Assembly (NCBI GenBank): GCA_014621425.1
Contig: JAANBB010000090.1
Coordinates: 50,304-114,303, forward strand
From: Cylindrodendrum hubeiense
Taxonomy: Eukaryota; Ascomycota; Sordariomycetes; Hypocreales; Nectriaceae
Direction of reading: 5' to 3'
Length of the DNA: 64,000 bases
Shown: one piece after another, positions 35,400 through 46,016 of the stretch
Layout of the letters: each line of letters opens with the position of its first letter
How positions within the stretch are numbered: the first letter of the stretch is position 1
The notes under the pieces: generated by a model
Databases searched by the model: none
Told to the model about the DNA's origin: nothing
Seen by the model: only the letters and a program-made list of their open reading frames with translations
Position numbers and translations under genes: made by a program

Positions 35400-37034
35400 C
35401 GGCTGTGAGTAGACGCGATGAGCGTGCCTATCGGAGCCTGGCGTCTGGTGCAGCGGACGGCCGAGGCCGCAGGACGGCCTAGCAAAGCGGCGGCGCTATG
35501 GGTCACCCAAGAGTTAGTTTAGTCCAGTCTGGTTGCGATGATGGGAACTTTGACCACCAGACACATGAGGGAGGGCTTAACGGGCGCAGCGGGGTGGTAT
35601 GGTTACCTTGAAGAACGATGTAGGACACCAAAACGGCCGAGCATTGTCACAGAGTCCAATGTAGTTCAAGGTAAGTCTTGAGAGGGTAATCAAGCGTCTG
35701 AGCAGTCTTCTGGTAATTGCAAATGCTCTGTGTCTTGTTGTGTTGGTGAAGCTTAGATCCCCTCCGTTCAACTCGGGGGTTTCAGGCGGGCCAATGGTTA
35801 ACTCAGACCTCGGCAGAACGGGTCCCCGATACGGATAATCGCATCTCAGTTCCGACAGTAACCCGTGCAGTACGGCTGGAGAGGAGTCGGCATGAGCATT
35901 GCATGGCGCATGCGGTTAAGGGCGAGGCTTGTGATTGTTCATTCATCCGCATGTGCTGCAGCGCGTTGTTAGTGAAGGTTGCTGGAGGCTCCCTCCTCGC
36001 TTTCGTCCTGGCCGCTGTTGGGCCCTGTCTCATGTGCTACACCGGCTGAATCCCCTGATTCTAGCCCTCTGCAGAGCCAGCCCGTCTCGGCGTGGTGACC
36101 GAAAGGAGACGTGAGACACACGGGATCACAACGACATGCGTCAGTCTATCCCGGTGCATCCTTCGTCCCATTCCCTTGTCATTGGACCGGGCTGCGGGGA
36201 AGCTCGGGCCTCAGCTACCCGTGCCCCTCCCCATGGGCCATTCGTTCCGACCCGAAAGGGCAATTAGAACATAAGCGATCCTTGCTCAGGCGTTGTTTGA
36301 TAGATCACTACGGTATTCCCAGCCACTTGCTCCTCAACCTCACTTCCTCACGGTCACAACCCAACCATGGCCACGATCGCTCCCCAAAGATGCAATGCGT
36401 TCACCACATTCATGCTTCCCCTCTTCCACGTCAGCAACCCTCTCCCCATAACTGCAGTCCATTCGTGACCATGCTCGGACCTCCCTCTCCTGCAGAACGT
36501 GGCTGTATCAGCTTCCAATAACGGTCCGCCCCCCACAAGTTTAAGCGCCCACCGTGCCTCCGTCAACCGGCCGCCGCTGCGAGGCCCAAGGCATCCAGGA
36601 CCGTCCCATCACTCACAGCGCCGCCATGTTCCCAAGGCTCTGGGTCGGACCCAGACACCAGCTCAGGCTGCAGGTACCAGGGCCAGGATCAAGGCATTCC
36701 AAGGCACTACTTGTCGCCGCCGCGCTTATGTTGGCTTCGTGATTGGCGTCGCCATGCGATCCGCGACCTAAGGCTGATTTTCTGCTACTGTCACAACCAA
36801 CATGCAGATGGACGTGCTCTGTGTACGCGGGACCAACAGAGGGATCGAACATGGCGAGAGAGTCCTTCTTCCTCTGGGCCTTTATTATCGCCAGGGCTGC
36901 ACGGCGTCTGCAAGACAAGCGCCCCCTCGTCCTTCCCTCTTGTCTCCGCGGCTTCTCCTTGTCCTCACCTGTCTTCCATGTTGAGTCGCATGGCTTCACT
37001 ATTATTTCTGCCTCGCGACAGAATCATCTTCAAA
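35400..37034. other. Gene-free interval, 1.6 kb
   Basis: It separates the dioxygenase start from the membrane-protein gene, so it holds two divergent promoters. Frames inside it are short and GC-biased without family likeness. In-frame ATGs at 36978 and earlier precede the signal peptide of the membrane protein but do not improve it. Confidence 0.45.
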
Positions 37035-38150
37035 ATGTTCCTTGTGCTGGCTTGGTTTCTTCTCGCTCCGGCTGCCTCTGCTGCAGTGGAGGTGAAGCTC
37101 ACTTGGAGACAAGAGCCGTATCGAACACCTCCAGGGCTGGCCCCACGACTCGTCGCTCGGGATGATTCATCCTGTCCTGTTTCGGGATACAACCAATGTG
37201 GCAGCCAGGTTCCAGACAACTTGTGCTGTTCCACCGATACAAACTGCATGATCATCGCCTCTAATACGACCATCATCTGTTGCCCCAAGGGATCTTCGTG
37301 CGATGCCATCAAACCCATCGTCTGCGAGGTTGCCTATCAGGATACACTGAAGTTTCCAAAATCGTCCATCCAAACCCTCGCCCTCAACGCCACTATGGAA
37401 ACCTGCGGCAGTGCATGCTGTCCGTTTGGCTATCTCTGCCAGGACGACTCGAAGTGTATTCTTGACACCAACCAAGACGACTACGACTTTCTCATGTCCG
37501 AGACTAAGTCTACGCCTGTTAAATCCGAGTCAATATCCGCTTCAGCATCCACTTCAACGTCCGCGCCCACACCCACATCAACATCAACCTCAACATCAAC
37601 ATCTGCGCTCGCTTCAGAGACGTCTGATGATGTACCCAATTATATTATCCCGGACCAGTCGTCAATAACATCCACCGCCGCTACCGAGTCATCTACCTCA
37701 GATGGTGATTCTAGCGACTCTGGTGACGACGATAAGGGCAGCAATATCCCTCCAGGTGTAGTGGCCGCGAGCACTGTTGGCGGTGTCTGTTGCCTTTCTG
37801 CCCTCGGGATCTTCATTTGGTTGAAATGGTTTCGAAGGAAGAGATCGGTTACAGACAACCCATACAATACTTCCAGCGAAGAATCATGGGGCTATTATTC
37901 CACACCAGGAAGCACACGGCGTGTCTATCTTTCTCGGGGTCCTGATGACAAATTCGTCGTCACCCCAAGCACGGCTGGCTTCTCGCCTCCTCCGATTCCT
38001 CAGGCTCCTGGTTTCCGAGAAGATTCCGATCCTGTGGAGCTCCCTGCGACACCCGTTTCAATGTGTATGTGGATGAATCTTGAGGATGCGTCAGTGGAGG
38101 AGCCAAAGTTGGCGTATGTTGTGGTGGCCAAGTCGCCAGGCCGGAGGTGA
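37035..38150 (+). CDS. Predicted type I membrane protein with cysteine-rich ectodomain
   Basis: The gene is intronless and encodes 371 aa. A signal peptide (MFLVLAWFLLAPAASA) fixes the start at 37035. The ectodomain has about 15 cysteines in paired motifs (NQCGSQVPDNLCCSTDTNC, IICCPKGSSC, TCGSACCPFGYLCQDDSKC), then a Ser/Thr/Pro-rich stalk with repeated TSTS units, likely O-glycosylated. A transmembrane helix follows (about residues 236-259, VVAASTVGGVCCLSALGIFI) with a WLKWFRRKR stop-transfer. The cytosolic tail of about 105 residues ends KSPGRR. The plan resembles fungal surface sensors (WSC/Mid2-like), but I do not recognise the cysteine pattern as a WSC or CFEM domain. The function is unknown. 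Confidence 0.75.
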   Translation: MFLVLAWFLLAPAASAAVEVKLTWRQEPYRTPPGLAPRLVARDDSSCPVSGYNQCGSQVPDNLCCSTDTNCMIIASNTTIICCPKGSSCDAIKPIVCEVAYQDTLKFPKSSIQTLALNATMETCGSACCPFGYLCQDDSKCILDTNQDDYDFLMSETKSTPVKSESISASASTSTSAPTPTSTSTSTSTSALASETSDDVPNYIIPDQSSITSTAATESSTSDGDSSDSGDDDKGSNIPPGVVAASTVGGVCCLSALGIFIWLKWFRRKRSVTDNPYNTSSEESWGYYSTPGSTRRVYLSRGPDDKFVVTPSTAGFSPPPIPQAPGFREDSDPVELPATPVSMCMWMNLEDASVEEPKLAYVVVAKSPGRR

Positions 38151-38872
38151 GGACGTGGATGGGAGAATCAAAGACGAAACGACCACGATGATGATTATGA
38201 TGAGCAATGTATTACAGCGAGCACATACCAGCCTTCTCCTTTCTTGTATATTCTTTAGATTTTGATGATTTTGATCATGGGAGGCGGCTCTCGCCAGCCA
38301 CTTAGGGTGGCCACAAAACAGGATACCCTTGAGGGCACAACATTGTGTCCACTGAGCCGGCATTTCAATACACTATGATCTTACTATGATTCCCCGTTGT
38401 CTTATCGCGAGTAAAATTAGGGTTTGGATGGCCTCCTTCGAAGAAGGCGTGTGTCACTTATTGCAGGAAAATAATTTGTGTGGTGTACGAATGGATTGGT
38501 GTTTGACTAGGTATCAGCCTACACGTGGAAATGCACAGTGTGCGAGCGGCGTCAGGGGTCTCACACGGTGTCACACTTGTCCTCCAACACACTAGTTGGA
38601 AAGATTTACATTGAATCCAAGTAACACCCTTCTGATCAATCGCTCGTGACAAGTCAGCCAAGCCTTTCGCAACGCTTCTGATTTCAGAAAGCGACTTTCT
38701 CGATCCATAAGCCGGCTTCGCTACCGCCGCGACTGCATATCACGCCTCCAAGTCGCGCCGACACTGCGCGGGCCATGGCTGGCTTGCCCATCGATCGGCG
38801 CCATCTACAAGCTTGATCACGGGTCTTCCTACGTCGCGAAGCTAAGAGACCGACGACCCCGAGCCTCCAGCA
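38151..38872. other. Gene-free interval, 0.7 kb
   Basis: Between the membrane-protein gene and UBP16. No coding-like frame, repeat or promoter motif was recognised beyond the region immediately before the UBP16 start. Confidence 0.45.
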
Positions 38873-41137
38873 ATGACGCCCCAACATGCCACGTTCGAGA
38901 CCTTCTACGACCATCAGGTTACGGCGCACCGACAGCTCTACTCTCGCGAAACCGTCTGGGACCGACTGTCCCAGCCAACCATCCTCGTCTCCATCCTTAT
39001 CTTTCTCGTCACCGTTGGATACAACCTATATGGGTCCTCGACCACTCTCGAAGAGACGACATCGCTGCTGGGAACGTGTCTGTGGGACGCGCTCGTCTAC
39101 ATTTTGCCCGGAAGCCTCCTGAATGCCCTGGACGACTGGATTAATCCATCCCTAGCCCCGCGACCGATGTTACGCCCCGAGCAGAGCGCCCATGCTGCAA
39201 AAAGCGATACCATGAAGAGGATTCTGGGGCTGGACCGCTCGGGCGGGATGATGGCCTCAGTATTCGAGGCGCGAAATCGGGCCCTGTCGATAACCGGCAA
39301 CGTCCTGGGAATCAAGGCTGAGCCGGACCGGCCGGCAGGACTTGGGAATCGGGATAACTCTTGTTATCAGAATAGCATTCTCCAGGGCCTGGCCTCTCTG
39401 AAACCTCTCCCCGAATACCTCTCCGCCTACCTCCAAGCCTCCGAGGGTGACGACGGCGACCGGGACGTTGCGCAAACACTACGAACGCTGATATCCGACC
39501 TCAACGATGCTTCGAATAACGGGAGGACGCTGTGGACGCCAAATCTCCTCAAGTCGATGAGCACTTGGACGCAACAAGATGCGCAAGAGTACTTCTCCAA
39601 GATCCTGGACGACGTCGACAAGAGCGTGGCCAAGGCAATGAAACCCACACAGCAACACCCCGGCTTACAAGCCAACATCGCAAAGGACGATACGGCGGCG
39701 AGCCAGCACAGCGACGACAGTGGTTACCAGAGCATGTCAAGTCCAAAGCCTTCAGACACGAAGCTTCCCCGGAATCCGTTGGAAGGACTCTTGGCGCAGC
39801 GTGTGGCATGCATTCAGTGTGGACATTCAGATGGACTGTCTATGATACCCTTCACTTGTTTGACGCTCAGTCTTGGTTTGAACAAGAACCAGCATGACCT
39901 ATACGAACGATTAGACGCGTATAGCAAGGTCGAGTCTATCGAAAATGTGGAGTGTGCGAAATGCACACTCTTAAAAGCCCAGCGGCTCCTGACCAAGCTC
40001 GTTGAGAAGATGCGCGAGGGTTCCACAAGCGAAGAGCAGCTGGCAGAGCCTCTACGAAGGCTAGAGGCGGTGGAGCTGGCACTCGAGGAAGACGAATTTG
40101 ACGAGAAAACGTTGACTGAGAAGTGCAAAATCTCCCAGCAAAGCAAAGTCAGCAGTACCAAGACCAAGCAGATCGTCGTGGCTCGTCCGCCACAAAGCTT
40201 GGCGGTCCATATGAATCGCTCCGTCTTTGACCCGGCGACGTTCAACATGATGAAGAACTCAGCGCCAGTCAACTTTCCTATGACTTTAGATCTGGGCCCC
40301 TGGTGCTTGGGTAGTGCTGGAGCGACCGCCATGGGGGCCTCGGACGCAGAGGTTGAGGAGCAGTGGCAATCGAACCCCAAGGAATCGATGATCGCCGGCG
40401 ACTTGAGCCCTTCGAGGTTGACTGGACCCATTTACGAACTCCGCGCCGTCGTTACACATTATGGGCGACACGAGAATGGGCATTACATCTGCTACCGCAA
40501 GCACCCTCGGAACACGGCTCCTCCCAAACTTGTTGGTGACGAGGAGGCTTCGTCGGAGCCTGGTGACCAGGACGACGGGCTTGTAGAACTTGACGTCATG
40601 AAAGCGGATCTGGGTAAGGGGGATGAAACAGGGCAGGCAGAGATGGATTGGTGGAGGCTGAGCGACCATAACGTGTCGATGGTGAATGAGGAGACGGTGT
40701 TGAGTCTTTCGCCGGGCGTGTTCATGCTGTTCTACGACTGTGTGGATCCCAACACGGTATTGACAGCCGAAGACGGGCCCATGCAGGACGCTCACGAGGA
40801 AGCGGATACCACGGCACAGGAAGACGGGGCAGATAGCGGACAGGTCTCGGTTGCATGCGAGAGTGGTGCGAAAAAGGTTTTGGCCGATCGTATTGAAGAC
40901 GAAGACCAACTGGCCAAAGCGGAGACGGAGACGGAGACTGGACCGGGTGGCTTTGTTTCGACAGCGACCAGCACAGCCACGCCAGAAGAGACGGGAGCCC
41001 CTGATATCGAGCCAGTGGCGGCGGTCGAGACTCTTCACTCGGCCGAGGAGGACAAGGAAGTTCGGACGGGGACAACAGTGAACGACAACAACGGTGGTGC
41101 CATAGAAGGGATGCACGTGTGCGCATTCCACAGGTGA
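38873..41137 (+). CDS. UBP16: Membrane-anchored ubiquitin carboxyl-terminal hydrolase (Ubp16/USP30-like)
   Basis: The single exon encodes 754 aa. A hydrophobic anchor lies near residues 35-52 (PTILVSILIFLVTVGYNLYG). The USP catalytic domain starts at GLGNRDNSCYQNSILQGL, with the nucleophile Cys164. The Cys-box spacing, a CxxC pair (CIQCGHSD and CAKC) and the His box HYGRHENGHYICYRKH (His537) are intact, with SDHNVSMV near the end of the domain. An N-terminal anchor before a USP domain is the layout of yeast Ubp16 and human USP30 at the mitochondrial outer membrane. The C-terminal 130 residues are acidic and Thr-rich, without family likeness. Confidence 0.88.
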   Translation: MTPQHATFETFYDHQVTAHRQLYSRETVWDRLSQPTILVSILIFLVTVGYNLYGSSTTLEETTSLLGTCLWDALVYILPGSLLNALDDWINPSLAPRPMLRPEQSAHAAKSDTMKRILGLDRSGGMMASVFEARNRALSITGNVLGIKAEPDRPAGLGNRDNSCYQNSILQGLASLKPLPEYLSAYLQASEGDDGDRDVAQTLRTLISDLNDASNNGRTLWTPNLLKSMSTWTQQDAQEYFSKILDDVDKSVAKAMKPTQQHPGLQANIAKDDTAASQHSDDSGYQSMSSPKPSDTKLPRNPLEGLLAQRVACIQCGHSDGLSMIPFTCLTLSLGLNKNQHDLYERLDAYSKVESIENVECAKCTLLKAQRLLTKLVEKMREGSTSEEQLAEPLRRLEAVELALEEDEFDEKTLTEKCKISQQSKVSSTKTKQIVVARPPQSLAVHMNRSVFDPATFNMMKNSAPVNFPMTLDLGPWCLGSAGATAMGASDAEVEEQWQSNPKESMIAGDLSPSRLTGPIYELRAVVTHYGRHENGHYICYRKHPRNTAPPKLVGDEEASSEPGDQDDGLVELDVMKADLGKGDETGQAEMDWWRLSDHNVSMVNEETVLSLSPGVFMLFYDCVDPNTVLTAEDGPMQDAHEEADTTAQEDGADSGQVSVACESGAKKVLADRIEDEDQLAKAETETETGPGGFVSTATSTATPEETGAPDIEPVAAVETLHSAEEDKEVRTGTTVNDNNGGAIEGMHVCAFHR

Positions 41138-42187
41138 AATGCGCGTTGCACCCGCACACTCACTCTCATGGGCTGGGGTTGCAAACTTGACTTGCAAACT
41201 TGACTTGCATAGCGACGGCGTTGAGGCATGATCCATGAAGGATGGACTTGGATAGGTGGTTTTCCACATTTGCACATACATACACAACATGCATGATGGA
41301 ATGCTTTTTAGTATGACGGGGTGGTTTTACGGCAGACTAGTCAGACACGAATGAGAGACAGAGCCAGCCCAGCATTGGACCCCTACTTTTTGATTCTCGT
41401 TTCTCGCTTCGCGCTTCTCGTTTTTTCCTGGTGAGAGACACGGGCAGAGCGAAGCCGACTTTCCCGGTAGAGCCATTCACGGCACGCAAGTTGCCGTATT
41501 GATGGGTCTCCTCGGCGTCCTCGCTGGATATCGGCGCCTAAGGTGATACGAGATGGAAGACCAAAAGAAGAGTGGTATCGGGTACTTTTTTTGGTGGCGG
41601 CCCCTGGGCCGAGCCAAGACACCGCAGTGGTTGACAGCACCAACGCCAACAGCTAGAGGACAAAAAAAGCGCGACGAAACAGCCCCACTACAGGTCGTTC
41701 GTATCGCACCGGACCGCAAAGGCATTTTTCGTCGAGCTAGTGTCGTCCAGACTTGTTCAGGTCGAGTCCGTGTGTATCGCCCGTCGTCTATGTTTAGCTA
41801 CTAGCAATAAGGGAACGAGGTGTCAATGAAACTTAATATCTGGCGCATCTGTTTGTCGACTTGAAACATCGAGGATGCAAAATGGCAAGGCTCGATGCCC
41901 GGGCAGGGTGCGCGGGTGGCAAGTGGCTGGTTTTGCTGACCAACGACGTCATCTATTGGACACATGTGCGGCAGCCGTGGAGACGCTTTGCTAGAGCGCA
42001 CATGGATGGGAAGCTTCCGCAATTATGGAGAAGACGGAGCTGGTATCGTCAGCCTCATCGCCGTCAATTGAGGGAGCGCGGCTGGGGACGAGGCCCAAAA
42101 AAGATGGCTCGAAAAGGCCTGAACAGGAGGAATACGAAAAAGGGGGTCCAAGCACGACCTGGGTCTCGGTGATGAGATGCCCACGAC

Positions 42188-42201
42188 TTACTACGTAGTA
42201 A
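42188..42201. repeat. Perfect 14-bp palindrome
   Basis: TTACTACGTAGTAA equals its own reverse complement. It sits beside TTACTCCGTAG, a variant of the TACGGAGTA motif seen in other intergenic regions of the window. It is too short to call a transposon end. Confidence 0.5.
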
Positions 42202-43540
42202 TTACTCCGTAGATTCGATTCATTCGAACTTCCAATAGATGGGCGAAGGATGGATTCCATCTTCCTGCCGACCCGCATCAGCCCGCCAGGCCCGTCTATC
42301 TCATGGAACCCCCTGCGAGGCTTATTTGGCTTTGGGGACGAAGGGCCCCAGGCTCCCCTGAGCCCGCTGGGACTCCATCCTTACAGGGCACTCAGTGGTG
42401 ACGGTGGAGTGCATTTGCACTGGACGGACCGCCTGCATGGGTACCACGGGGAGCCTGGGGGGGTCGGTCTCGGCCCTGAACCTGGCGGCCAAACAAGTCA
42501 CCCTTCCGCGTCTACTGGCCCAGCTCCTCCTTGGCAGGGTCCTGCGACTGGCCGCCCCGTAGCGACGCACCCCTGGAGCTACGGGAGGGGCCTTGGATGG
42601 CCGTGGGTGGGAATCTCGGCATGCCAGACTGTGCAGACCCGCCGGCAGCGGCGAGTCGGCGGCTCCCATCCCTCCGCCAAGCTGCAAGTCCGTCGATAGC
42701 TAGGCAAATCTCTTGCAGGTCTCGGCCGTCTCACGGCTACCCAGGCCCGTCGCGCTCGCGCGCAACCGTCTCTCGGGGGGGCGGCCCTCCCTGTTTGGCG
42801 TGCCGGTGGGTATCCGGGCATTAGCGGTTTGATGAGGAACGGGCTCTGGGGGTTTCCAATACGAAAAGGAAATTGTGCGGCCCCAGACCAAAACGCTGCC
42901 GTCCTTTTCGTCGTCCCTCGCATGAGCTGGCCTGGCGGTTTAGGCACGGTATTACTGTTTCCAGTAGGGGCCGGACAAGGGCCTAAGGCGGGAGCAGCAG
43001 CAGTGATGGGCATGCACGAGACGTGGTGCGCCGTCGCGCGCCGGTTGGTTGGAGCGTAACTTGGGTGACTTGTGTGCTTGGACGGAGTGTGGCTGTGCGA
43101 GCCCCTGGCGCATTTCTGTCTTCCAGAACCGCCATGTCCCCTTTCCCGGTGCCTCGTGCGTGGTGGCTAACCGCTTCCAGAACGCTCACTGCCCAGTGTC
43201 ATGGAGGATCGCTCAGCCATGCTGATGACGTGCGGCGGTGCTTGTGCAGGCTCCAGCAACGGACACAAAGACAGGTGCATAGCTCCGCGCGCTGGGCTGG
43301 CCTAACCGTGTCGATCCAGCAGGATCCCGCGTGCTGTGTGCTCTGCGGGGGCGCTGTGTGATGCCTGTGGCCCAGCGCTGTGTCGTTGGTGGCCTTGCTG
43401 CCGAAGCTTAAAGCTGCGGTCTGGGCACCCTGGACGTCGCTCATTCAGGTGGTGCGCTGCGCTGGGCGCGAGGAGCCAACAGAGGGGCGCGGCCCTGCTT
43501 GGTCTGCTTGGTCTGCGCAGCGCAGCTCAGTTTATACGGG

Positions 43541-43580
43541 GCGAGGCAAGGCGAGGCAAGGGCAAGGCCGGCACCGGGTG
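43541..43580. repeat. Short direct repeat, 10-nt unit
   Basis: GCGAGGCAAG occurs twice head to tail and continues into imperfect copies (GGCAAGGC). Confidence 0.6.
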
Positions 43581-43740
43581 CGAGACAAGGCAAGGTTGGC
43601 ATCGCCGAGGTGCTAGACAAGGCGGCGACTGGTGCAAAGCAAGTGCACTTGCAAGACAGGTGCAGAGCACAAGTAAGCGCAAGTATTTACGGATTACGGA
43701 GCACAGAGTACGGGGTGGGTGAGCCAGCACAGGCGGGCGC

Positions 43741-43830
43741 TGTGATCCCAGTGGTCCCAGTGATCCCAGCGGTCCCAGTGGTTGGCCCCAGCGGTTGGTC
43801 CCAGTGGTTGGTCCCCGTGGTCCAGGTCCA
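43741..43830. repeat. Minisatellite-like tract
   Basis: About eight imperfect copies of a 9-12-nt unit resembling GTGGTCCCA and GTGGTTGGTCCCA run through 90 bp of non-coding DNA about 370 nt upstream of the transporter start. It is likely length-variable between strains. Confidence 0.65.
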
Positions 43831-43879
43831 CACAGCCGCATTGAGAGGAGACACTGACACGACGGGCCGGACAAAAAAA

Positions 43880-44000
43880 GCCACTCAACCGCCTCTCTCT
43901 CGCTCCCACTTGCATCACACCCTCTTCACCTCTTCTTCCCGCTCCTCCCCGTCCATTTATTATTCCTCCTCCTCCTCTCCCGCCGCATCTTCAATCCCCC
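43880..44000 (+). promoter_or_regulatory. Pyrimidine-rich leader of the transporter gene
   Basis: About 120 nt are almost pure C/T, ending roughly 200 nt before the ATG at 44199. This is the usual look of a fungal transcription start region. Confidence 0.45.
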
Positions 44001-44198
44001 CAAGGCCGACCAACCCCTCCTCGCGCCAACTCACACATTCGCAGCACCGACGGCCTTGTGTACGGCGTCTCCCAATTCTTCTTCCCGCCCTCCCACGTCG
44101 CACGCCCGTCAGCCACAAGCGCTCGCCGGCACAAGGGGGAAAAAAGCACTGTCCGCCGGTGTTGAGAAGCAGGTCGACAAGCCACATCACCGCTCGCG

Positions 44199-45792
44199 AT
44201 GGCGGTCGCCGGAGATCTCGAAGAGGGCCGGTCCACGCCCCAGCCGCTGCCTCAGTCGGAGGAGCATGCCGCGCGCCTGGAGAAGGGGACCTCTGATGGA
44301 CGGCCACAGCTCCACGCCTCGGTGTACATCCTGTACGTAGGAACTGTGTGAAGCTTCGTCGATATCGATGAGACGGAACCAACCCGGTTTTCGAGGCCAT
44401 GCCGCTAACTTGCCATGATTGCGCCTTCTAGGAGCTGGATTTTCTTCTCAAACATCACCATTCTCTTCAACAAGTGGCTCATTGACACTGCTGGATTCCG
44501 TGAGTTCCCCTCCATTCCCCCCGTCATCTCTTATCTCAAACTCAGTCTATGATGCAACCATGCTAACAACCCCTCGCAGGATATCGTAAGTCTCACTCAC
44601 TTTCTATTCATACCCACGAATGAGATTGCCCAAGTCTTGCTCCGCAACAAAGACAGCATTCATCTTTATCTATTGAATTCAAAGCTCGTCCAAATGTACT
44701 GACCCAATGCAGCCATCATCCTCACCACCTGGCATCTCGTCTTCGCCACCATCGCAACTCAACTTCTCGCTCGTACCACCACTCTCCTCGATTCTCGCCA
44801 TGCTATTCCTCTCTCGCGTGGCTTCTACCTCCGCACCATCCTCCCCATCGGCATCCTCTACTCCGGTTCCCTCGTTTTCTCAAATGTCGTCTACCTCTAC
44901 CTCTCCGTCGCCTTCATTCAGATGCTCAAGTCTGTGGGCCCCGTCGCTGTCCTGCTCGCCTCGTGGGCCTGGGGCGTTGCAACTCCCAGCATGAGCACCC
45001 TCGGAAACGTCCTTCTCATCATGTGTGGCGTAGCCATTGCCAGTGCTGGCGAAATTGAGTTCTCCTGGATTGGCTTCGTCTTCCAGCTTGCCGGCACCCT
45101 TTTCGAGGCCGTTCGACTTGTCATGATCCAAGTCATGCTTAGCGGAGAGGGCATCCGTATGGACCCCCTCGTCGGTCTGTACTACTTCGCACCCGTCTGC
45201 ACCGTCATGAACATTTTTGTTGTTGCCGTGACCGAGGCGCCCACTTTTAACTGGGACGATCTTGCCAAGACCGGCTACGGAATGTTGTTCCTCAACGCCT
45301 CTGTTGCCTTTGTCCTCAACATTGTCAGCGTGTTCCTGGTGAGTTTCCATCTTTTCCCTCTCGCCCATGACCTTACTAATGATATCCTCTCAGATCGGCA
45401 AGACTTCTGGTCTCGTCATGGCTCTCACTGGCATTCTCAAGAGCATCCTCCTCGTTGGCACGTCCGTCCTCATCTGGAACACCCACATTTCGCTGCTCCA
45501 GACCCTTGGCTACGCCATCGCCCTTGTCGGCCTTGTTTTGTACTCTGTCGGCTACGAGCAGATCCTCAAGGGCTTTCACAATGCCGTGGCTTGGTTGACC
45601 AGTGTTTGGAATTCCGAGAACCCAGACAACGGTGACAACGGTGGCAAGCTCTCAATCAAAGTCCGCAGAGCCATTATTATCGGCATAATTGGCTTTATTA
45701 TGACTGTCATCGCCGTGTCTCTGTGGCATTTCTACGGCATTTCGGGCGACGGCGTGGTACAAATGACGAATTCAGTGCTCGGGTCGAGATGA
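44199..45792 (+). CDS. Triose-phosphate/nucleotide-sugar transporter family protein with a 6-nt micro-exon
   Basis: Five exons: 44199-44332, 44432-44499, 44580-44585, 44713-45338 and 45394-45792; 410 aa. The third exon is only 6 nt (GATATC) between a CGCAG acceptor and a GTAAGT donor. Its inclusion rebuilds TAGFRYPIILTTWHL, the conserved start of helix 2, in frame. About ten hydrophobic helices follow, with FSNVVYLYLSVAFIQMLKS, then GEIEFSWIGFVFQLAGTLFE and KTSGLVMALTGILKSILLVG, as in fungal DUF250/TPT transporters. Such carriers exchange sugar phosphates or nucleotide sugars across the Golgi, ER or plasma membrane. The substrate cannot be read here. The gene is convergent with SHG1. Confidence 0.9.
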
Positions 45793-46016
45793 ATCATGTC
45801 CGGTTAGCGTTGGTTTTAATAGAATATAATAAATAGTTCAACATTGAACGGCACACAAGTTGCCTTCCCAAATCTCGCGCATCAAGATCGGTTTTCTGTG
45901 ATTGCTCAACTCCTCTGTTCTTTTGCTCTAAAAAAACAAGCCTCCGCAAGTCATGCAACTACAATGGGTATCTGATGGTACTAACTCCTATCTCCATTCT
46001 TATTATCTCCTATAAA

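Larger units (their letters stand above)
41138..44198. other. Large gene-free interval, 3.1 kb, GC-rich with minisatellites
   Basis: This is the longest stretch without a convincing gene. It holds a 14-bp palindrome (42188-42201), a GC-rich core (about 42280-43500) with overlapping low-quality frames on both strands, two minisatellite-like tracts (43541-43580 and 43741-43830), and the pyrimidine-rich leader of the transporter gene (about 43880-44000). A gene with many short exons cannot be fully excluded. Confidence 0.5.

Noticed and set aside
36711..37034. Upstream extension of the membrane-protein frame
   Set aside because: The frame is open, but the signal peptide starts at 37035 and the earlier residues have no protein-like pattern.
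40286..41290. 334-codon minus frame opposite UBP16
   Set aside because: It is the antisense shadow of the UBP16 3' half, with no family likeness and biased composition.
42250..43361. Frames in the GC-rich block before the transporter
   Set aside because: Overlapping frames on both strands, Gly/Pro/Arg-biased, with no start context or introns and no resemblance to known families.
43499..44296. 265-codon plus frame before the transporter
   Set aside because: It runs through the minisatellite and the pyrimidine-rich leader and overlaps the transporter start in another frame.
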